A DNA stretch of 38,068 nt from a virus, in IMG/VR virus record IMGVR_UViG_3300024262_000104, positions 1-38,068 of that record. One strand, written 5' to 3'. Below are positions 1-8,632 of this stretch, in pieces. The position numbers and the translations under genes were made by a program. Numbering within the stretch: position 1 is the first letter of the stretch; each line of letters starts with the position of its first letter. The notes beneath the pieces are model-generated. The model was not told the origin of the DNA. It saw nothing but the letters and a program-made list of their open reading frames with translations, and did not search any database.

Positions 1-113
1 CTACAGTTACATTAAATGAACAAGGGCAATCAGTACATTTGCTTTGTATAGATGATGGGACAGGGAATGGTGATTGGTATGTTGTTGGTGGCATAGGTTA
101 TGCAATATCTTAA
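1..113 (+). CDS. C-terminal end of a probable virion structural protein (partial)
   Basis: An open frame enters the window (first whole codon at base 3) and stops at TAA 111-113, giving 36 visible residues ending in GDWYVVGGIGYAIS. Short beta-rich tails with a W-x-V-x-GG pattern are common at the ends of phage tail-fibre and other virion proteins. Its position directly ahead of a block of tail/baseplate genes fits that role. The family cannot be named from so little sequence. The next gene starts only 16 bases downstream. Confidence 0.55.
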   Translation, partial: TVTLNEQGQSVHLLCIDDGTGNGDWYVVGGIGYAIS

Positions 114-129
114 AAATAAAAAAAAACAT

Positions 130-678
130 ATGAAACACATTAAACTATTTGAACAATTTGAAGCTTCTTTAAATGAAGCTAATGGCATCAATAAAAAAGG
201 TGTCTTCCAATACTTTGATAAGATTTGGAAATTGCACTTTGATAAACGTGATAATACAGTTAATATAACAGGAATGGCCGAAGATTATGTTGATAATATA
301 TTAGTTGGCAACGGTTCACAAGAAGGTGACGATGATGTCGTTTATGATTATGCAGTTGATTGGTTAGAATTAAACAAAAAGAAATTAAATTTAAACGAAT
401 CAAATCATAACGATTTAAATACTGAAGTAAATAGATTAATATCAAAATACGGTTTAAAAATAGTATATAAAATAGCAAAAGTCATAGTACCTTTTGGTGA
501 ACTTAACAAAAAACCAACTATGAAAATGTCAGACCTTAAAAAAACTATGATTAATGGCTATGGTATGAAAGTTGGTGATTTTTATGAAATAGCTGATTCT
601 GAACCAAATATTCTTAAAGTAATTTATGATAAATTTCAAGCAAGAGCTAATGCAGATGAAGAAGATAGATATAAATAA
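130..678 (+). CDS. Putative packaged head protein with N-terminal capsid-targeting leader
   Basis: This is a 182-residue protein of unknown function. An upstream in-frame ATG at 100 overlaps the preceding gene. I prefer ATG 130 because the protein then begins MKHIKLFEQFEASLNE followed by A, the same leader seen on several other genes here. The leader resembles the T4 internal-protein capsid-targeting sequence, with a gp21-type (L/I)xE site at LNE14-16 before Ala17. The rest is mixed charged and helical, with a KKK/NLN-rich middle and no recognised domain. A similar leader occurs at 3014, 27869 and 29189 with nearly the same DNA. Packaging is inferred from the leader alone. Confidence 0.7.
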   Translation: MKHIKLFEQFEASLNEANGINKKGVFQYFDKIWKLHFDKRDNTVNITGMAEDYVDNILVGNGSQEGDDDVVYDYAVDWLELNKKKLNLNESNHNDLNTEVNRLISKYGLKIVYKIAKVIVPFGELNKKPTMKMSDLKKTMINGYGMKVGDFYEIADSEPNILKVIYDKFQARANADEEDRYK

Positions 679-696
679 AACATAAACCTATAAATT

Positions 697-2811
697 ATGG
701 CAACTACGCCTTTAATAAAAACACCTCAAGTTGACGGTGGTACATTTTATACATTCTCTTCTTCTGCAAGAGACCTTTCTAAAACTCTAAATAATGAGAA
801 TCTTAGATTGGTCTTTTCTAAGTTTGTGCTTGTTAATATACCTGATTTTGATAGACTTGACCCAAATACATTTTCAAGCTTTCAAAATTTCATGCAATTT
901 GATACAATAGATAGTATGATTGCGAGTGGTGGGTTAAAAGGTGACCCTAATGTTAATTTTACGGAATCATTCCAAAACTATGCACTCAATTTAGAAGAGT
1001 TAATTATAAGTGATCCAAATTACGACAATACAACAAATCGTAGTGTAGCTGAACGAGTATTTTTTAAATGGTTAAAAGAAACTGGTGCAATAAGATTTAG
1101 AAATGCTACAAACTTAGAAAAGAATCAGGGTGTAGCAAGACCGTTGTTTGTTGAAGAAGATGAAAGAATATCTGGACCAACACAATATAGGAGAGTTGTA
1201 AAATATGTAGGTGAAATAGACATTGTAAATAATGTAGATAAGGCTGGTGAAGCATACACTGAATTGTATATCAATGTACCAACTGAAGTAGGTGGTACTC
1301 CTACAATCCTCTTTGATGCAGTGTCTGATAATAACTATCAACCATCATTAAAAATACAAGGTGAAAATGAATTAATTCTTGGTAGAAATTCAGCAACAAT
1401 TCACCCACAAGGTTTAAGTATCAATGCATTCTATGATTATGACCAAGCATTAAATGGTACAGGACCTGCAGGTTATACTGACCCGAATGCAAATTGGATG
1501 AATGAATCAACACCTCCAACTACAACTGATTCATATTTTACTGAACCTAATACTTTCATTGATGCATCTAATGTTGACATTAAAAAATACCCTGCGGATT
1601 ATAGTAACCCAATTGGTTTTAATGGTGTTGCATATAAAAGAAATAAACTCGATGGTATAAGTGTTGATTTTACACCTAACGACTATCAACAAATCGCAAG
1701 TAATCCAACAATATCAAACATACAAGAATTTAATGGAACTGATATTGCTTCAACTTTTGAATTTAATGCGGTTCTTGTATACTATGATATGATTGATTTG
1801 AGTGATAACTCAAAAACCACAACAAATTTATATGGGATTCTTTTAGTTGATAATATTACACCAACAACTGATGGTGGATATATTCAAAGATACCCAAAAT
1901 TTAAACCTAATAAAGTTACAGGGCAAAATGGTAATTCATATGGGTTTAAAATTAATTTGAGATTTGATGCATCACCAGGGACTGCAGGTGTAAATACTAT
2001 TGTGAATGATTATAATACATTTTCAATGGGACTGTTTGTTGATGCGGTTGCACAATTACAAGAATCTTCAAAAATATTCCAGAGACAGCAACTTGAAATT
2101 GCAAATATAGAATCAAGATTACAAGGTTTAGAAAATTCAAATGATTCAGTAAGTACATTATCATCTTTACAAGCACAAATAAATGTATTAAAATCACAGG
2201 TTGAAAATGCATCTTTAGCATTTGCAAGTAGTACTACTTTATTAGATTTAATTGCAAAGAATGCAGATGAAATTCAAGCACTTGCAAATGGAACTGTTAC
2301 AAAAACACTTCAATATAATACTAATGTTGTAAAATCAGGAAATGGTATATTTGTTGATACTAATACGCCAAATCAAATTAAAATTAATCAAGTTACTCAA
2401 GAATATGTATTTATGTCACCTAAGGATTTAAATGGAATTGAACTAAACGTCACAAATCCATTAAATCTTAATGTTGCACAACCTCAAGTATATACTGAAT
2501 TATTACAGTTCACAAATATGCTAAGAATAAATACAATAAACCAAGCAGGAGGTGATTTGTTAGTTTATATAGATGATACTGCAACTCAATTTAAAACAGG
2601 ACAAACTATAAGATTAACATTTGCAAATAATCTTAATATAGGTAGTAGAAATATAAGTATTTATAGTGATGCATCAAACCGATTGAGTAATGGTCCTTAT
2701 GGTAAATTATTAGCAACAATCAATAATGCAGAATTAAGTAATAAACCAATCATTGAATTAATTTGTAAAGAACAAGGTATCTTAGATTTTGTTTATGATA
2801 TTATAAAATAA
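697..2811 (+). CDS. Large virion protein, probable tail/baseplate component (704 aa)
   Basis: This 704-residue protein starts at ATG 697 after an A-rich leader. The N-terminal 450 residues are beta-rich and low in Cys, typical of tail or baseplate proteins. Residues about 448-525 form a predicted coiled coil (KIFQRQQLEIANIESRLQGL and following heptads), which suggests a trimer. A small C-terminal beta domain follows. It has no enzymatic motif and no capsid-targeting leader. It heads a run of giant virion genes in one orientation. I cannot assign it to a particular T4 gene; a baseplate-wedge or short-fibre role is inferred from size, composition and context. Confidence 0.6.
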   Translation: MATTPLIKTPQVDGGTFYTFSSSARDLSKTLNNENLRLVFSKFVLVNIPDFDRLDPNTFSSFQNFMQFDTIDSMIASGGLKGDPNVNFTESFQNYALNLEELIISDPNYDNTTNRSVAERVFFKWLKETGAIRFRNATNLEKNQGVARPLFVEEDERISGPTQYRRVVKYVGEIDIVNNVDKAGEAYTELYINVPTEVGGTPTILFDAVSDNNYQPSLKIQGENELILGRNSATIHPQGLSINAFYDYDQALNGTGPAGYTDPNANWMNESTPPTTTDSYFTEPNTFIDASNVDIKKYPADYSNPIGFNGVAYKRNKLDGISVDFTPNDYQQIASNPTISNIQEFNGTDIASTFEFNAVLVYYDMIDLSDNSKTTTNLYGILLVDNITPTTDGGYIQRYPKFKPNKVTGQNGNSYGFKINLRFDASPGTAGVNTIVNDYNTFSMGLFVDAVAQLQESSKIFQRQQLEIANIESRLQGLENSNDSVSTLSSLQAQINVLKSQVENASLAFASSTTLLDLIAKNADEIQALANGTVTKTLQYNTNVVKSGNGIFVDTNTPNQIKINQVTQEYVFMSPKDLNGIELNVTNPLNLNVAQPQVYTELLQFTNMLRINTINQAGGDLLVYIDDTATQFKTGQTIRLTFANNLNIGSRNISIYSDASNRLSNGPYGKLLATINNAELSNKPIIELICKEQGILDFVYDIIK

Positions 2812-2818
2812 AAAATTC

Positions 2819-3343
2819 ATGTCAGCTAAATCCAAATCACAACAGAGATTAATGGCTCAAGCCTACGAAATTAAGAAAGGGGAATTAAAACCAGAAGATC
2901 TCAATCCTGCTTATAGAGATGAAATTGTTAAACTTGCTGATTCTATGACAATGCAACAATTAAAAGATTTTGCTGAAACATCCCATAAAGGATTAAAAGA
3001 AAATACACATAAAATGAAACATATAAAACTATTTGAACAATTTATAAATGAACAGACTGCTATAGATAAATTAAAACCTAATCAAAAAGTTTATGTTGCA
3101 ACACAATCCTGGGATGGTGGTATTAAAAAGAATTCATTGTGGGTTTCAACTAAGAAAATTGAAATTGATAAAAGTGATGATGGTACATATGAATTTATTT
3201 ACCTGTGGTTAGCAAATCCAAATTATGATTCCGGTACAGAAATTAATCCTGAATACTTTGATGAAGTATTCAGAGAAGTTGATTTAGAAAGTACAAAAGA
3301 TGCAAAATATGTCAAATTTCTTAATAAGTGGAAACTTTTATAA
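2819..3343 (+). CDS. DUF3008-like domain fused to an internal capsid-targeting leader and second domain
   Basis: A 174-residue protein in two parts. Residues 1-62 (MSAKSKSQQRLMAQAYEIKK at the start, ending ETSHKGLKE) match my memory of the small DUF3008 family, which normally ends at the HKGLPE-like motif. Instead of a stop, the frame continues into MKHIKLFEQFINE at residues 66-78, a copy of the capsid-targeting leader used at the N-terminus of other genes here, with an INE cleavage-type site. A 96-residue domain of unknown fold follows. The ATG at 3014 could also be an internal start for the second half. Either this is a fusion cut by the prohead protease, or two nested products. The function of DUF3008 is unknown. 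Confidence 0.65.
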   Translation: MSAKSKSQQRLMAQAYEIKKGELKPEDLNPAYRDEIVKLADSMTMQQLKDFAETSHKGLKENTHKMKHIKLFEQFINEQTAIDKLKPNQKVYVATQSWDGGIKKNSLWVSTKKIEIDKSDDGTYEFIYLWLANPNYDSGTEINPEYFDEVFREVDLESTKDAKYVKFLNKWKLL

Positions 3344-3355
3344 AAATATAAATTA

Positions 3356-3652
3356 ATGGCTTACATATATTTTATAGATAATGATTCAGGTTTAACAAAA
3401 ATTGGAAGAACTAGAAAACATCCAACAAAAAGATTAAAGGAATTACCATTCCCACATTTAAGAATTAAATTTTTTTTTGAAACTGAATTTGATTCAAAGC
3501 TTGAAGTTGCATTACATAATTTATATAAACGAAATGCAGAAGGGAGAGAATGGTTTAATTTAAATGAATATAATATTAGTGAATTAAAACATTCATGCGA
3601 AGTATTAAATGAAGGCATTGACGCAGTATTTAACGTAAATAATGAAAAATAA
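3356..3652 (+). CDS. Small GIY-YIG/T5orf172-type protein
   Basis: A 98-residue protein starting AYIYFIDNDSG with KIGRTRKHPTKRLKEL at residues 16-31 and an E...LH..Y...R..EWF stretch near residues 50-68. This is the pattern of the T5orf172/MUG113 branch of the GIY-YIG nuclease superfamily: YIYFI stands for the GIY strand, KIGRT for YIG, followed by the Arg and the conserved Glu/His. Family members are DNA-binding or nuclease domains, sometimes free-standing homing-type genes. It lies alone between two genes with capsid-targeting leaders, 12 bases after one and 9 before the next. No target or insertion scar is visible. Confidence 0.7.
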   Translation: MAYIYFIDNDSGLTKIGRTRKHPTKRLKELPFPHLRIKFFFETEFDSKLEVALHNLYKRNAEGREWFNLNEYNISELKHSCEVLNEGIDAVFNVNNEK

Positions 3653-3661
3653 TGAAATATA

Positions 3662-4768
3662 ATGAAATATTTAAAAAGTTTTAATGAAGTAATAAATGAA
3701 AGTTTTTTATTTGAAGCTATTACATTAGATTCAAAATGGAAACAGTTAACAGCAAATGAATATGAACAACTTGAAGTTAAAGTTGGTGTGGTGAATGTTA
3801 AAGAAATACAAAAACCACAAGAATATGAAATGCTATTATCTACTATGTTAAATAAAACATATTGGATGTCTCCTGGGATTCCAAAAAAAACGAAAGCATT
3901 AATTGAATCATTAATGAATCACTTTAATATTAAATTTAATGCTGTTGGTGGTGCAGATTTAATTTTTATTAATGCAAATTCAATTTTTACAAGATTCATT
4001 GAAGCACAACCAAATACATGGAAGATATTTACTACATGGCGAGGTAAATATGTAACATCAAAAAAGCTAAAACAAACAACAACACAAGACCCTTCATCAA
4101 GCCCGACATTATACATAACCGATGATGATGGACCAACACGAGATAAAGTATATAATGATGATAATTATTTAAGCTTGATGAAGGGAACTAAATTTGAAGA
4201 TTTTTTAAAAAATAAATCATTTAACACAAACCCTGCAGAACAAAACAAATTATTAAAAGATACAAATATTAATAAGTACTTTGCAAAAACAGTCGATTCA
4301 AGTTTAACTCCATTAGACATAATAAATTCAAAAAATGGAGCAATTTGGTTAAATGCTAAACATCTTGAAAAATTTACAAATGCGTTAGATAGAATACTAT
4401 ATAAGTCGAATGAAACATATGAAATTTCAGACGAAGCGTTTATTGAAATGGTTGCATCAGATAATACTGATAATTTAGAATTATTATTACAACAAGCAAC
4501 ATTATTGAGTATCAATAAAGATACTTTGATAAAAGGTTTAATAAAATTTTATAGAAGCAAAAAAAATAATAATGCAAAAGTTGAAAAATTATATAAAATC
4601 ATTGACCCTGATTTTTATAATTTTGAGTTCCCACGAGCATACTCAGTCGAATCAACTCATACCGGATTGTTAAAATCAATTAAAGGTGCAAAACTGCAAA
4701 TTTCAATAGATACAATTATAAATTATATGACAGCTGATTATAAAGATTGGTTAAACACTAAACGATAG
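3662..4768 (+). CDS. Putative packaged protein with capsid-targeting leader (368 aa)
   Basis: The protein starts MKYLKSFNEVINE followed by SFLFEA. The leader ends in an INE/S site that fits the T4 gp21 rule, so the mature protein would begin at Ser14. The remaining 355 residues are a soluble alpha/beta protein with several Lys/Asn-rich helices (for example residues 290-325). I recognise no catalytic motif. It has the same layout as the other tagged genes: short leader, cleavage site, then an unrelated body. It is followed by a 28-base gap and the 1251-aa tail gene. Packaging is inferred from the leader; the function of the body is unknown. Confidence 0.68.
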   Translation: MKYLKSFNEVINESFLFEAITLDSKWKQLTANEYEQLEVKVGVVNVKEIQKPQEYEMLLSTMLNKTYWMSPGIPKKTKALIESLMNHFNIKFNAVGGADLIFINANSIFTRFIEAQPNTWKIFTTWRGKYVTSKKLKQTTTQDPSSSPTLYITDDDGPTRDKVYNDDNYLSLMKGTKFEDFLKNKSFNTNPAEQNKLLKDTNINKYFAKTVDSSLTPLDIINSKNGAIWLNAKHLEKFTNALDRILYKSNETYEISDEAFIEMVASDNTDNLELLLQQATLLSINKDTLIKGLIKFYRSKKNNNAKVEKLYKIIDPDFYNFEFPRAYSVESTHTGLLKSIKGAKLQISIDTIINYMTADYKDWLNTKR

Positions 4769-4796
4769 TGAAATAAATAATTTAAATAAAAAATAA

Positions 4797-7700
4797 ATGG
4801 CTGAAAATAATTCAATATCTACGTTATTACCTCAACTTTTACGACTTTATAATAACTCATTAGAAAGTTTTGAAAAAGTTAATCAAGCAATAACATCAAA
4901 CAGAGAATCTGTTACTATCAATATACAAAACGACGATGGTACGATAACTCGTGTAACTGTTCCAAGCTTTGGGTTTCTTAAAAATTCTGTAGATAGATTA
5001 GATAAAAATATACAAACTATCACTAACTTAAATGGGGGTGATAGTTCAATTAGATTAGCAGATGGTACATTTCGTAAATTAGTTTTAGCAAAATTACCAA
5101 CTGAGGCAAGTGACATTGAAACATTAAATTCAGTTAGTCAATTTAACATAAAACCTAATTGGTTTTTTGAAGAATTAATTAATCCTTTATTATATGTTTC
5201 ATTTGATTTAACTGGACAGGCACCAATTAATACAGAACGTGCAATTGTTAGGAGATATATTTTAGATACAGTTTCACAAAGTCAAAGGAATTTCTTTAGT
5301 TCAAACTACAATGGTAGAGGTGATATAAATTTTGATGATTTCTTACAAGATATTGTTGAGAGAAATATTGGTTATGTTTTAGATGAAGCAGTTGTTGATT
5401 TACCACCAAGAGAAAAACGTTTTAGTGGAAAATTTAGTGTAATAAGAATTTCACAAATTGAATTTAAAGAAGAAGTAAATGGTGTTGAAATCATTTCACA
5501 AAGAAAGGTTTATAAATTAAATAAACTCGACTATACTGATATACAATCAGATTTTCCTGATACAATTAGTTTAAAGGTTGGTGATAGTTTAGAAGTAATT
5601 TCATCACCTATTGATACTAGATATATTGTAAAGCAAGTTGATACGAGCACAAATTCAGTTATTTTGGAATTAGTTGAAGGTAGCAAAGCAATTGCAATTG
5701 GAGCAGATGTATTAAAAATAGGTTCAAATTTAAATAATAGTGTAAGAGTTGATGTTACTGTTGGTTTTGATGAAAGATGTGTAACATTTTTAAAAGCAAT
5801 TGACCCCGAATCAAAAATTCCTGCAGTTAATTGGTCTCCTGGTAGTGCATTCTATACAAGTGATTTAAATACAATTGACGAAAGTGGAAATTCACAAAGT
5901 TTAGCAGAATATTATCAAAACACAGCAGTTGACTTTGGTAAATTTCTCTTATCATTCGCTGCAGATAAAATGCCGACTAGTAGAGAAGGTATTACACCTA
6001 ATGCCCCAGTTTTAGACACTGACGATTTTTCAGTTGTTCTTGTAAATGCACAAGTAAGTGAATCAAAGGCAGTTGTCCAATTGCAGGATTTAAATAATCA
6101 AAAGGTTACACTACAAGCAACTATAAAGGGTTTGGATTCTGCAATTGCAAAGAAACGAACAAAAATTCAAACGACTAATTATACAACTGAAATTGAACGT
6201 GATGCGGATAAGAATGCATTACAAGGATTAATAACTGATAGGTCAACGCAATCAGAATTATACGCGTCAATTGTTAAGGAGATTGATGCAACAAGTAAAG
6301 ATAGTTCAATAACAAGTGTATTCCCAAAATATAGAGCAAGAGGTTTTTGGGCAATGCCTTCTGAAAAAACATCACCATCAACTGGACCTCAAAGTATTAT
6401 TAAATTTATAACAAGATATCGTTATTTATCTGAAGATGGTTCAGCAAATCCTGTTGACCAATTTAATTTTAAAGATGGTAGTGGTAAAAGTCAAGGTGCA
6501 TTTTCAAATTACGAACAAGTTGAAAGTGTAATAAGACCTAGAGTAAAAAATAATATTACTGGATTATATGAATGGGCTGCAATTGATAATGCTGATGCTG
6601 ATAGTATAAATATTAATCAATTAGATATATCAATAAGAAAGGGGGAACAAATTGAAGTTCAAGTCAAATCTGTATCTGAGGCTGGTTATCCATCAAACCC
6701 ATTGGAGAGTGATTGGTCAACACCTATAAGAATATCATTCCCAGCAGATTTGAGTTCTGATAACGCAGTTGATTCTATTGTTAATCAAAATACAGAAGAT
6801 TTATCACAAGTAAGACTTGAGGAAGATTTATCAGCAAAAGGTATAAATGAACATTTGGGTGATTCTTTTACTGCAAATGAAAAATATTTTTCTCACGCTT
6901 CACCTTCAATTGCTTCAGGGTTTTTATCAGAAAATCAAACCCCAATAGACTTATTTACTAAGCTTTCACAAATGCAATCAACACTAGATTCATTTGCTGA
7001 AATACTTAATAGAGCAGCGGGTGAACTTGCTGTTACTATGATTGATGAATTAGGTAACCCAATAAAATTAAATAGAAATTCAGTAACAAAAATATTTGCT
7101 GGTTTTTATTCACAAGAAGTGAAAGATTTGGATGACCCTCGTGGTGCTATCATATCAAAAACATTCTTTTTAAATTTAGCAAACAGTAAACAAACAACAT
7201 TACAATTAATTGCTAAACTTGCAGGTAGTCGTGGTAGAATGGTAAAACAATCTGAAAGCCCATCTGCTCCTATTAGTGAAATACAAACAGGTGAAGTGAT
7301 TTATCCTGCAACATATGCATGGTTGAATAATAGTGGAAATAATCAAAGTGATGGTAGAAGTACTTATGCTTCATCCGATAGTGATTATAATGTAATACGA
7401 AAATATGACTTAACACCTATTTCATTAACTAACCCTGATGTGAGTGTTGGTAACGAATATGGTCAAACTAAATCAATTCCACCATTCCAATCTACACAAA
7501 ATAAAAATCAATTTATTTATAGTAGATTTAAAGATGTTTCATCTGAAGAAGTGTTTTATAATTATATTAATCCTGATAATAATTATACAATAAATCTTGA
7601 TACTGCTGAAAATTTTTATGGTAGAACAACTGAAATTACGGGTACAGGTGGATTTATTTGGGGTGGTGGTTTTGATGCATCAGGTAACCCAAATACAGCT

Positions 7701-8552
7701 TCTTCATTTGAAGCAAATGATGATAATACTATTGATGTTCATATTGCTCACCCATGGTTACAATCATTTGCTGCATATAAAGCTGCATATGCCTCAATAT
7801 CAAAAGATGTATTAACATATCAAACTGCAAGTGGTGCGATTAATACGACTAATGGAGGTTTTGGTACATCTGGATTATTATTCAGACAATCTAAATTTAC
7901 GCCACTTACAATAGACCAAAACAAAGGTAAACAGCAGTCAATTTATTTAAATGAAAATTATAGTGAATTGAAAAATTTAGTTGCTTCAAATGTTATAAAT
8001 TTTGATACAGGACAAAATTGGGAAGCTTCACCATCTATAACTGCTGTAAATTTATTTAATATTAATACATTAAATTATCAAAGAAATGTTAAAAATTCAT
8101 TTGATGTATTTGACCAATATTTATTAGGTAAAAAATCGTGTGGTTCATATTTGTTTTTATCATCTGATAATCATTTAAATTTGCAAGTTGAAGGTGATTC
8201 TATACAATCAACAAAAACAATAAATTTTGGTAATGCAAATTCAATAAACATACCTATAGTTTTCCAATATAGAATGACTGATTACTATGGGGCTGGTGAT
8301 GGTTCATCTGGAGGTCAAGGTAACATTGGTGGTGATAGTACAGGTGCAACAGTAAACTTAACATATGCAAAAGCAATTGGTTTTGACATATACCCTGACA
8401 TAAATACATTATATCAATATGACATTGAAATTTTTGCAAAATATAGGTCAGATAATTTAAACCTTGATGTATTTCCATCAGCAACTGTTGCAAATGGTTT
8501 GAGTGATTTAGAAAAGGTTATTAGTAGTTTAAGCCCAAACATTAAATCTTAA
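4797..8552 (+). CDS. Giant tail/baseplate protein with coiled coil and Fn3-like segment (1251 aa)
   Basis: This 1251-residue structural protein has no leader. Residues 1-60 are helical. A predicted coiled coil spans about 421-500 (repeated Q/K/L heptads such as LNNQKVTLQATIKGLDSAIA). A fibronectin-III-like segment follows near 580-660, with EVQVKSVSEAGYPSNPLESD and a DWSTPI strand. The C-terminal half is Ser/Asn/Gly-rich and beta-type, with a Gly-rich loop (GAGDGSSGGQGNIGGD). Size, composition and position among fibre genes suggest a baseplate wedge or tail-spike carrier. I cannot match it to a single T4 gene. Its stop is 5 bases before the left arm of the 25-bp inverted repeat. Confidence 0.6.
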   Translation: MAENNSISTLLPQLLRLYNNSLESFEKVNQAITSNRESVTINIQNDDGTITRVTVPSFGFLKNSVDRLDKNIQTITNLNGGDSSIRLADGTFRKLVLAKLPTEASDIETLNSVSQFNIKPNWFFEELINPLLYVSFDLTGQAPINTERAIVRRYILDTVSQSQRNFFSSNYNGRGDINFDDFLQDIVERNIGYVLDEAVVDLPPREKRFSGKFSVIRISQIEFKEEVNGVEIISQRKVYKLNKLDYTDIQSDFPDTISLKVGDSLEVISSPIDTRYIVKQVDTSTNSVILELVEGSKAIAIGADVLKIGSNLNNSVRVDVTVGFDERCVTFLKAIDPESKIPAVNWSPGSAFYTSDLNTIDESGNSQSLAEYYQNTAVDFGKFLLSFAADKMPTSREGITPNAPVLDTDDFSVVLVNAQVSESKAVVQLQDLNNQKVTLQATIKGLDSAIAKKRTKIQTTNYTTEIERDADKNALQGLITDRSTQSELYASIVKEIDATSKDSSITSVFPKYRARGFWAMPSEKTSPSTGPQSIIKFITRYRYLSEDGSANPVDQFNFKDGSGKSQGAFSNYEQVESVIRPRVKNNITGLYEWAAIDNADADSININQLDISIRKGEQIEVQVKSVSEAGYPSNPLESDWSTPIRISFPADLSSDNAVDSIVNQNTEDLSQVRLEEDLSAKGINEHLGDSFTANEKYFSHASPSIASGFLSENQTPIDLFTKLSQMQSTLDSFAEILNRAAGELAVTMIDELGNPIKLNRNSVTKIFAGFYSQEVKDLDDPRGAIISKTFFLNLANSKQTTLQLIAKLAGSRGRMVKQSESPSAPISEIQTGEVIYPATYAWLNNSGNNQSDGRSTYASSDSDYNVIRKYDLTPISLTNPDVSVGNEYGQTKSIPPFQSTQNKNQFIYSRFKDVSSEEVFYNYINPDNNYTINLDTAENFYGRTTEITGTGGFIWGGGFDASGNPNTASSFEANDDNTIDVHIAHPWLQSFAAYKAAYASISKDVLTYQTASGAINTTNGGFGTSGLLFRQSKFTPLTIDQNKGKQQSIYLNENYSELKNLVASNVINFDTGQNWEASPSITAVNLFNINTLNYQRNVKNSFDVFDQYLLGKKSCGSYLFLSSDNHLNLQVEGDSIQSTKTINFGNANSINIPIVFQYRMTDYYGAGDGSSGGQGNIGGDSTGATVNLTYAKAIGFDIYPDINTLYQYDIEIFAKYRSDNLNLDVFPSATVANGLSDLEKVISSLSPNIKS

Positions 8553-8557
8553 TTATA

Positions 8558-8632
8558 TTTTGTTAAGAAGTTTCTCAACCATGAATAAATAAATAAATAA
8601 AATTTATATGGTTGAGAAACTTCTTGACAAAA
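8558..8632 (+). repeat. 25-bp inverted repeat enclosing a start codon
   Basis: Left arm 8558-8582 and right arm 8608-8632 are reverse complements over 25 positions, broken only by one G-U-compatible position (8564/8626). The 18-bp core is AAGAAGTTTCTCAACCAT paired with its complement. The right arm is exactly the ATG and first eight codons of the 1540-aa gene. The 25-base loop (8583-8607) holds about four tandem AAAT units. In RNA this would form a long hairpin hiding the start codon. There is no U-tract after it, so it does not look like an intrinsic terminator. Translational control or an RNase III processing site are the obvious options. Confidence 0.85.

Noticed and set aside
8558-8632. 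The 25-bp inverted repeat as an intrinsic terminator
   Set aside because: The stem is AT-rich, there is no U-tract after it, and the right arm is coding sequence.
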